Assembly (NCBI RefSeq): GCF_017591425.1
Contig: NW_024467121.1
Location: forward strand, 17,062,707 to 17,126,706
Source of the DNA: Ochotona curzoniae
Taxonomy: Eukaryota; Chordata; Mammalia; Lagomorpha; Ochotonidae
Reading direction: 5' to 3'
Length of the DNA: 64,000 nt
The position numbers and the translations under genes were made by a program. The notes beneath the pieces were generated by a model. The model searched no databases and was not told the DNA's origin. It saw only the letters and a program-made list of their open reading frames with translations. Below, piece after piece: positions 56,594-64,000 of the stretch; position 1 is the stretch's first letter, and each line of letters opens with the position of its first letter.

Positions 56594-56852
56594 GGAGCTG
56601 GTACCGTGGTGCAGTGGAGCTTGCAAAACCAGCATCACATATCGGAGAGCAAGTTCATGTCCCAGCTGCTTCACTTCTGATCAGAAGCAGATGGCACAAG
56701 CACTCATGTGGGAGAGCAGGATGGAGTCCCTGGCTCCTACTCCTGGTCAGACCTGGCTGCTGGCAGCAACAGATATATCTGTCTCTATCTCCATCTCTCG
56801 CTCTATTTTTATCTCTTCCTCTCCTTAACTCTTCCAAATAAATAGATACATT
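56594..56852 (+). mobile_element. CSINE, internally shortened
   Basis: 'GGAGCTGGTACCGTGGTGCAG' head, 'CATATCGGAGAGCAAGTTC', 'CACTCATGTGGGAGAGC', 'TGGCTGCTGGCAGC', CT-rich 3' part and 'CTTCCAAATAAATAGATAC' tail. Some internal segments are missing. Confidence 0.85.
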
Positions 56853-57165
56853 TTCTTACAACACAAAGTGTAAATTACTATTCTGTGCCTCAACTTTACA
56901 TTCACCCCTAACACGCTTAGTGGTACACCTTCTGTATTAGTCCATATAGAGATGGCTCATTTTTTTTCATAAAGTCTACGTTATAGCCCATATTATAAAT
57001 CATCCTTTCTTTAAGCTAGTTTTTTAGAGACATTGCAGTTATGTTTCAATGTGATTATGACCATTATCATCGTTACTCTTACTCATAATTATGGAAACCA
57101 TTTTTAACTATCCACAGACCTAACTCATTTCACACTTCCATGAGTATATCTTAGAAGATTAATAG

Positions 57166-57472
57166 AGGCCAGCACAGTGGCATGTGAGTAAAATGGCTGC
57201 CTGCAATGCTGGAATCTCAGCTAGAAGCTAATTCCTCTCCTGATTGCTCCATTTCCAAGCAAGTTCCCTGTGACAGCCTAGGAAAGCATCTAAAGATGGT
57301 CCAAGTGGTTGGTCCCTACCCCCATGTAGAAGACTGGGAAGGGCCTCCTAGCTCCTGGCTGCAGCTTAGGTCAGTACTGGTTTGGTGGCCTTCTGAGGAG
57401 TGAACCAGTAAATAAATGCAAGTCTCTCTCTCTGTAAAACTGAATTTCAAGTAAATAACCCTTTTAAAAAGA
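57166..57472 (+). mobile_element. CSINE
   Basis: 'GAGGCCAGCACAGTGGCATG' head, 'TGATTGCTCCATTTCCAAGC', 'GACAGCCTAGGAAAGCATC', 'CTCCTAGCTCCTGGCTGC', 'GAGGAGTGAACCAGTAAATA' and an A-rich end. Confidence 0.85.
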
Positions 57473-58231
57473 AGAAAATTTACATTGATTAAACTAAAGA
57501 AGCAAAGACTATGGAGCATTTTTTCCCCCCAAAGGTAGACAGACATTACCAAACGGGTGCCCAAAGGTGCCATGAGTTGCAACATCAGAATGCAAGTGAG
57601 TTTCTACCCTTTACATCCTCATCAGCTCTGCTGGTAGATTATGGCTTTGACCTTTGCCCAGCTGTATAAGTAATACTTCAGGGCTTGCTTGATTTCATTC
57701 TTGATCTTATTTTCCGTGGTTTTCCTGTTTCTTCTGTATGAACTGCACTCATGTCTATTACTCATGTTTCTATTGCATTTTGATGAAAATGGAAAATTCA
57801 TCACAAAAGCTTACTTTCTTAGTAACAAGAAAGATCACAAGAAAAAGTAAATGGCAAACCTTAAAAATATGTGCAGCTCTAATGGCTGAATTATTCTTAG
57901 TATAATACTCCAAAAACCAATACAAACATCAATAACATTTTTAATTTTTGAGATAACATTTTAAAATTATATTAGAGTTAAAAGATTAAATATTTCACCA
58001 AATAAAATGTTTAACAGAAAAAAAGCAAAAAGGATCGTTATAATTAAGTGGTAACATAGACATTAGCTCTAAAAACAACTGAATCTAAAAATAACCATTT
58101 TCCCCATCAATAAATTTTAAGGTAATCACAGATGGTCATTAAAATTCTAGGAATATAACATTCTTAGATACTAGTTTAACAAAGATACAAAGTTACAAAA
58201 TAAAGTGTTATAAAATTGTATCAGCAGCAAT
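57473..58231. other. AT-rich sequence, no element recognised
   Basis: 57840-58230 is very AT-rich, with few G/C words and no simple repeat. It could behave as a matrix-attachment-like or easily melted region, which is speculation. No gene. Confidence 0.4.
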
Positions 58232-58890
58232 ACTGATACATACAGACATTTCTTTTTGTTTTTTAAAAATGTTATCCTCTATATAAAACAAAGAGCCTAT
58301 GTGTTTGTCTTTCTGGGTCCAATTAATTTCACTCAGCATGATATCCTCCAGTTTCTTCCATTTTGCTGCAAATGGTAGAATTTCATTCTTTTTATAGCTG
58401 AATACTATTCCACTGAGTGTGCATATATACCACATTTTCTTTATTCATTTTATGATGGACACTTTGTCTGATTCCAGGTTTTAGTTATTTGGGATAATGC
58501 TGCTATAAACATGATAACACAAGTACCTTTTTGATACAAGGTGCTTAAGTCTTTTGGTTATATTCCAAGCAGTGGGCTTGTGGGATTGTATAGCAAGTAT
58601 ATTTCTATTTTCACACTGTTTCCCATAGTGGCTGCACTAATTGGCATTTCCACTAACAATGTGTAAGTATTCACCTTTCTGCACATACTCACCAGCATCG
58701 TGACTCTGTGTTCTGGGTTTTAGCCATTCTTACAGAGGTGAGGAGATATCTCATAGTTGTCTCAATTTGCATGTCCCTTATGGCTAGTGATGATGAGCAT
58801 TTTTTCGTACATTTGTGGGCCATTTGGAATTCTTTTGAGAAATGCCATTGAAGTCTTTTGCCTATTTCTCAACTGAATTAATATATTTTT
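58232..58890 (-). mobile_element. L1 3' end, copy A
   Basis: The minus strand encodes KKNEILPFAAKW and MLSEINWTQKDKH, the L1 ORF2-end/3' region, and the plus strand shows the familiar reversed words 'CATAGTGGCTGCACTAATTGG', 'CTCACCAGCATCGTGAC' and 'GCCATTTGGAATTC'. The 3' end is at the left; the 5' side is truncated at about 58890, where a CSINE pair lies. Confidence 0.85.
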
Positions 58891-58903
58891 AAAAAGATGG
58901 TCC

Positions 58904-59344
58904 GAGGCCCAGTGGTGTGGCCTGGCAGCTAAAGTCCTCGCCTTGAATGCACCAGGATCCCATATGGGCGCCAGTTCTAATCCTGGCACTCCACTTCCCA
59001 TTCAGCTCCCTGCTTGTGGCCTGGGAAAGCAGTTGAGGATGGCCCAAAGCCTTGGGACCCTGCACCCACATGAGAGACCCAGAAAAACTCTTGACTCCTG
59101 ACTTCAGATCAACTCAGCTCCAGCTATTGCGACCACTTAGAGAGTGAATCAACAGACAGAAGATCTTTGGGGCCCTGCACCCATGTGGGAGACCCGGAAG
59201 AAGTTCCTGGCTTCTGACTTCGGATCAGCATAGCATCGGCCATTGTGCTCACTTGGGGAGTGAATCATTGGACAGAAGATCTTCCTCTCTGTCTCTCCTC
59301 CTCTCTGTATATCTGATTTTGTAATAAAAATAAATAAATCCTTA
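58904..59344 (+). mobile_element. Composite CSINE with a repeated 3' module
   Basis: Starts with the young head 'GCAGCTAAAGTCCTCGCC' and 'GGATCCCATATGGGCGCC'. The 3' module from 'GGGACCCTGCACCC' to 'GACAGAAGATCTT' occurs twice in tandem, at 59054-59168 and 59169-59283 (period 115-116 bp), before a single tail 'TAATAAAAATAAATAAATCC'. The two modules differ at roughly a fifth of positions. AAAAA(G/A)ATGGTCC at 58891-58903 and 59345-59357 flanks the whole unit as a likely target duplication. Confidence 0.88.
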
Positions 59345-59354
59345 AAAAAAATGG

Positions 59355-59592
59355 TCCAAATGCAAGAGCAAGGAGCTTCTTCTGGGTCTCCCACATGAAT
59401 GCAGGGGCCCAAGCTCTTGGGCATTTCTCTGCTGGTTTCCCAGGCACATTAGCAAGCAGCTGGGTTGGAAACAGAGTATCCAGGACTTGAACTTGCACCC
59501 ATAATGGATACTGGTACCCATATTGTATACTGGCACCATAAATGGAGGCTTACCCTCCCATACCACAGTGTCCACTGTGCCAGTACCTGATT
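59355..59592 (-). mobile_element. CSINE, older, 3' part missing
   Basis: On the plus strand: 'GGAGCTTCTTCTGGGTCTCCC', 'GCAGGGGCCCAAGCTCTTGGG', 'CACATTAGCAAGCAGCTGG', and the inverted head ending 'CACTGTGCCAGTACC'. The half that should carry the tail is absent. The composite CSINE was inserted just beside its broken edge. Confidence 0.8.
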
Positions 59593-61698
59593 CTTGCCTT
59601 TATCTAGATATCAGTTAATGTACTTCTGAGTTGATTTCTTATCTTACCTGTTGTGAGCAGAGACTCTAACTGTGACCCCACACATAACTCTTTTGTACAC
59701 TGATTTTATTCCCTTTGGATACATTCTCAGGAGTGGAATGGCTGGGTCAGTTGGTAGACCTATTTTTAGGTTTCTGAGAAACCATGCTGTCTTCAATAAT
59801 GGTTCTGCAAGTTTACATTCTCACCATCAATAAATTAGGGCACCTTTTACTCACACCCTCACCAGCATTTGTTATTTTATTTATTTACTTATTTGTTTAA
59901 TCATTTATTTATTTATTTTTATTTTCAGATGATAGCCATTCTAACTGAGGTGAGGTGAATCCTCACTGTTATTTCTATTTGCGCTTACCTGATAGCCAGT
60001 GATCCTGAAATTTTTTTCATATATCTGTTGGCCATTTTTTTTTTTTTTGCAACCTTTGAAAAAGCCAATTACTTAACTGAATTTCTTTGTTTATGCTGAG
60101 TTTCTTAAACTCCTTATATATTCTACATGTCAATCCTTTATCAAATATATAGTTTGCAAATAATTTCTCCCATTCTACTTTTTGCCTCTTTGTTCAGTGT
60201 TTCCTTGGCTGTACAGGGGCTTCTTTGCTCGATACAATTCCATTTGTCTATTTTTCTTACTTTGCCTGTGCTACTGGTGTCTTTTCCAACAAGTCTTTGC
60301 CTATGCCAATATATTGCACTATTTCCCCTTGATTTCCTCTGGTAGCTTCATAGTTTCAGATCTTAGAGGTTGATTCTTGATCCATTTTGAGTTGATTTTT
60401 AAATGGAGTATAAAACATGCGTCTTATTTTATACTTTCACTTGCAAGCACAATTTATGGAAGAGACTAACCTTTCTCCAGGGAGTGATTTTAGCTCATTT
60501 GTGAAAGATTAATTGGTTGTAGATATATGAATTAATTTCTGTATGTTTAGTCTATTCTTTTATCAATATGTCCTTGCTTACCACTGCCAAGCTGTTTGGA
60601 GTACAACAGCCTTAAAATATGTCTTGCAATCAGGTATTGTGATACCTTAACTTTTATTTTTCTTGTGTAGGATTGCTTTAGCTTTTCAACATTTCTTGTG
60701 GTTCCATGTGAATTTTAGGATTTTTTTTTCCCCAAACCTCCGGAGGTCATTGGCAGTGTGAGTGGGGTCTCGATGAATCCATAAATTCATTTGGGTACTA
60801 GGAACATTCTGATGATATTAACTCTTCCAGTCCATGAACATGAGTCATTTTTCCTTTTTCCTTTTTTAAATGTCTTTTGTTTCTTTTTTGTAATGATCAT
60901 TATACAAATCTCTTATATTTTGGGTTGTTTATTGTAAGGTATGTATGTCATATGAATTAGACCAATTTTTCAAAGTTCTTTCTCACTCCTAATGTTCTTA
61001 TACAAAGGCTATTTATTTTTGAGCGCTTTCTATCCTGTAATATTGTCAAACCCTCTTATATGCTCTAATACCTCTTGAAGAGCCTTTTGGTTCCCCCATG
61101 ATCATCTCATCTGATAATTGGGACAATTTGACTTCCTCTTCTCCCCTTTATATCACATTGATTTGATTTTCTTGTCTAATGGTTCTGGCTAAAAATTCTG
61201 AACTATAATGATCGATCATGGGGAGAATTGACATCCTTGTCTGGCTGTGGATATTAGTGGAAATTCTTCCAGCCTTTCTCCATTCGATGTGATGCTGTCT
61301 GTGGTTTTTCCTGAAATGCATTGATTTTGTATATTCCTTCTGAATCCTATGTGCTTTATTTTTTTTATCATGAAAAGATGTTATATTTTAATCAAATGCT
61401 TTCTCTGCATCTATTCAGATAATAGTATGTTTTTTATTCAATTGATTAATATAATGAGTGACATTTGTTGATTCATGTATGTTGAACCATCCTTGCATGC
61501 CAGGGGTAAAGACCAGTTGGTCTCAGAGAAAAATTTTTTCTGTTTTTTTGGATTTGACTGATTAGTATTCTGTTGAGGACATTTCCATTTATGTCCATCA
61601 AGGATGTGGATGTATAGTTATTTTTCTTGTATTTTTTCTTCTCATTTTTGAATTAAGGTGAGGTTTAATCTCATAGTAACAGTTTGGGAAGATTCCCA
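59593..61698 (-). mobile_element. L1 copy B, 3' portion (3' region and ORF2 reverse-transcriptase part)
   Basis: A second 3' region begins here, with 'CCTTTGGATACATTCTCAGG' and 'ACACCCTCACCAGCATTTG', so this is a separate L1 from copy A. Further right the plus strand is collinear with antisense ORF2. The reverse-transcriptase catalytic FADD position (about 61103-61118) reads LSDE in the ORF2 frame, and stops and indels are frequent, so it cannot be active. A (TTTA)n run at 59873-59925 has expanded inside it. Confidence 0.85.
59873..59925. repeat. (TTTA)n-like simple repeat inside L1
   Basis: Irregular TTTA/TTTG units of about 53 bp expanded from a T-rich stretch of the L1 3' region. Confidence 0.8.
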
Positions 61699-62013
61699 TT
61701 TTTTTTTTTAAAAGAATTACTTATTTATTAGAAAGTCAGATATACAGAGAGGAGGAGAGACAGAGAGGAAGATCCTCCATCCAATGATTCACTCCCCAAG
61801 TGAGCGCAACAGCCGGGAACAGGAACCTCTTCCGGGTCTCCCATATGGGTGCAAGGTCCCAAAGCTTTGGGCCATTCTCAACTGCTTTCCCAGGCCACAA
61901 GCAGGGAGCTGGATGGGAAGTGGAGCTGCCAGGATTAGAACCGGCGTCCAGATGGGATCCTGGTGCATTCAAGGTGAGGACTTTAGCCTCGAGGCTACTG
62001 TGCCGCTGGGCCC
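61699..62013 (-). mobile_element. Young CSINE inserted into L1 copy B
   Basis: 10-T tail, 'GAAAGTCAGATATACAGAG', 'AAGTGAGCGCAACAGCCGGG', 'CCGGGTCTCCCATATGGGTG', 'GGATTAGAACCGGCGTCC', 'AAGGTGAGGACTTTAGCC' and 'GCCGCTGGGCCC'. Several CpGs persist. The L1 resumes on the other side in register; a short ATTCCC shared by both flanks is a possible target duplication. Confidence 0.92.
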
Positions 62014-62905
62014 ACAATTCCCTCTGTTTTAAAGCTTTTAAACATTTTGAGGAGAATTAGGATTCTTCTTTAAAAGTTTGGTATAATTCAGCAGTGAAGC
62101 CAACTAGTCCTGGGCTTCTTTTGGGGGTTAGAATCTTTGTTACTGACTCAATCTCTGCCTGGGTCATTGGTCTATTTAGATCTCTATGTCTTCATAACTA
62201 AATTTCTAATATTCAGTATTTATTTTCTCCTACTAACTTTTGGTGTGGCTTGTCCTTATTTTTCAAGGTCCATGAGATGCATTGTTTAGCTCATTTATTT
62301 GATTTCATTCTGTTTTCCTGATGTAAACATTAACTGCTATACACTTTCCTCTATCACTACCTTAGCTATATCCCCTAAGTTTGATATGTTATGTTGTCCT
62401 CTTCATTTATCCCCAGAATTTTTTTGATTTCTCTTGATTCCTTCTACAACCCACTATTCATTTCAATAGTGTATTTTTTGGTCTTCACATCTAAATTTCT
62501 TAAGCTATAAATTTCATAAGCTGTAAATTTCTTAAGCTGTTAATTTTCAGCTTCATTTCATTTTGATCACAAAAGACATATGGTATGACTTCAAAATTTT
62601 TAATTTAAGACTTGTCCTATGGCCCAGCATTTACTCTATCCTGGAGATAACACCATACACTGATGAAAATAACATCTATTCTGTGGCTGTGGGTTGAATT
62701 GTTCTGTAGACATCAATTAGGTCCCTTGATCAATAGGGCAGATTAGTACTACTGTTTCTTTGTTGATTTTATCTTTGTCTAGTTGATCTGTCCATTGATG
62801 AAAATGGGCATTGAAGTGCCCCATTATTATTGTACTGAAACCTACACGCCCCTTTAGACCCATTAGCGTTTGTGTGAACACTTGTTCACATTCTCTTCTG
62901 ACAGC
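62014..62905 (-). mobile_element. L1 copy B, 5' portion (ORF2 endonuclease side)
   Basis: Continues the antisense ORF2 with 'AAGCCAACTAGTCCTGGGC' and 'TTAAGACTTGTCCTATGGCC'. Near 62790-62830 the minus strand encodes TIIMGHFNAHFHQWTD then KINKET, matching the endonuclease GDFN motif region; the catalytic Asp is His here. The element is 5'-truncated at about 62905. A short triple tandem of 'AAATTTCTTAAGCTG' lies at 62493-62541. Confidence 0.85.
62493..62541. repeat. Triple ~16-bp tandem repeat inside L1
   Basis: Three near-identical units of the form AAATTTC(T/A)TAAGCT(A/G)T follow one another. Confidence 0.8.
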
Positions 62906-63726
62906 TTCTCTCTGAAAAGATTTTCTATGGCTCACTGGAGTGTCTGGACCTTGAGTGGAGATCTAAAGTAAGTGCTGGGTTGGACCAGGGAGCTCCAGCA
63001 AGTGCTGGAGTGTGGGGAAAGAGTCCAGAGTGACACCCTGGTTGAATGTGTTAAGTCTCCTCTATTGCCAGCAGGTGAGAGGGTATGATTGCATCAGATG
63101 GCACAGCCACAGCCTCACTTCCACTCTGCAAGGTGAAGAGGATGGTGTCTCCTCAAACCACTGACTGTAGGAGTCACCAATGGTGGCCTGCTTGCTGTAT
63201 CTTTTCAAGATCACTTTGGTCAACAGTGCAAGGTCCCTTGCTACTCCAAGGCATTTCTCTTCTTTTAGCAGAATTTCCACTGCAATGCAGTTCCTCCACC
63301 TTTCTTCTGGTATTTTCCTGTGGTTGAAACCTGTTTGCCTTTTCCCTATTCACTCATCTTGGATCCTCCTGTCAAAATAAACATCTATTCTAATTTTCCA
63401 CAAACTTTGGGAAGTGGCCTTGAGTATGACATACAAGGCAGATATTCCTTTGTAATTTGATTAGTCATGTTAATCAGAAAAATCTAGTTAAGTGGCAATA
63501 CTAAATAGACCCAAAGTCTTGGATATTTCACAGAACAAAAGTCCATTTCTTGTGAACCAAAGTCAGTTGTAAGCACAGGTGACTTGCAGGACAGCAGTCC
63601 TCAAAGTGTTGGCTCACCGTGTTGGTTTGTATGAACCCTCTAGTACCCTCATGTTAGTATCTGATTTCATGGAACCAAGTGATGGAAGAGACAAAGTGGG
63701 ACAACCCTGCAACAAAAATCCAAACA
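62906..63726. other. Unidentified segment upstream of L1 copy B
   Basis: More GC than the L1, with words such as 'GTGTCTCCTCAAACCACTG' and 'CATCTTGGATCCTCCTGTC'. It starts where ORF2 homology ends and could be a lineage-specific repeat (an L1 5' region or LTR) or the original flank. Frames at 63062-63380 on both strands overlap and show no domain. Confidence 0.35.
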
Positions 63727-64000
63727 CAGGGTTGGTGTTTAGCACAGTGATCACCTCACTATTAGGAGTACCTGCATCCCATTGCAAGAGTGTCTGGTTC
63801 AATTCCTGGCTTGAATCTTGGTTGCTGGGGTGGGGCGGGGGGCAGCTGGTGATGGTTCCAGTGCTTGGGTTCCTGTGACAAATGGATAAGATCTGGATTG
63901 AGTTATGGGTTGCTGGTTCCTCTTGGCCAGCCCTACCCATTGTCAGCAGTTGAAGAGTGAGCTAGATGATGGAAGATAGTTCTCTCTGTGTGTATTCTCC
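63727..64000 (+). mobile_element. CSINE, cut by the window end
   Basis: 'GGTTGGTGTTTAGCACAGTG' head, 'GTGTCTGGTTCAATTCCTGG', 'GGCAGCTGGTGATGG', 'CTGGATTGAGTTATGGG', 'TGAAGAGTGAGC' and the start of the CT-rich part. The tail lies beyond 64000. Confidence 0.82.

Noticed and set aside
63066..63080. 'CCAGCAGGTGAGAG', close to the CTCF core
   Set aside because: Two mismatches at the invariant GGC part of the core; much weaker than 47105-47124.
1..64000. CRISPR array, prophage, operon or other prokaryotic system
   Set aside because: The window is mammalian: tandem repeats are microsatellites and retroposons, without regular repeat-spacer structure or bacterial genes.

Overview
The window is mammalian nuclear DNA and looks like non-coding (intergenic or deep intronic) sequence. 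CpG is depleted, (AC)n microsatellites are abundant, MIR, L2 and MER5-type fossils common to all mammals are present, and no open reading frame reads as a conserved protein. The dominant interspersed repeat is the tRNA-headed C-type SINE (CSINE) of rabbits and pikas, about 26 copies on both strands, so the source is a lagomorph. The least decayed copies (45944-46270, 50325-50656, 58904-59344, 61699-62013) share a head reading 'AGTCCTCGCCTTGAA' instead of the head I recall for young rabbit copies. I therefore favour a pika (Ochotona); this comes from remembered consensus sequences, not a search.

Layout. 1-5.5 kb: microsatellite, two CSINEs, an old L1/HAL1-like piece and an unidentified GC-richer block. 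5.5-15.6 kb: scattered CSINEs with MIR and L2 remnants and an old hAT-type DNA element; one CSINE (12983-13385) is split by an expanded microsatellite. 16.1-17.3 kb: repeat-free, motif-rich island that looks like a conserved non-coding element. 17.3-24.5 kb: MER5A-like element, several microsatellites, an old L1 3' end, and three adjacent CSINEs in +/-/- order. 24.5-38.4 kb: mostly unique sequence with few repeats and several CNE-like islands. 38.4-39.5 kb: CSINE followed by an L1 with a twin-priming inversion. 40-44 kb: unique sequence, more CNE-like islands, MIR and L2. 44.3-47.7 kb: CSINEs, a 354-bp pure-purine microsatellite and, 240 bp after it, an exact match to the CTCF core motif. 48-55.1 kb: MIRs, a young CSINE and two further CNE-like islands. 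56.6-64 kb: repeat-dense end with CSINEs, two L1 copies on the minus strand nested with three CSINEs (one a dimer-like composite), an unidentified segment and a CSINE cut by the window edge.

No protein-coding gene, tRNA, rRNA, snRNA or CRISPR array can be supported. The only recognisable coding sequence is decayed L1 ORF2, with stops and altered catalytic motifs. If the window has a function it is probably regulatory: the CNE-like islands and the CTCF motif are the elements most worth testing.
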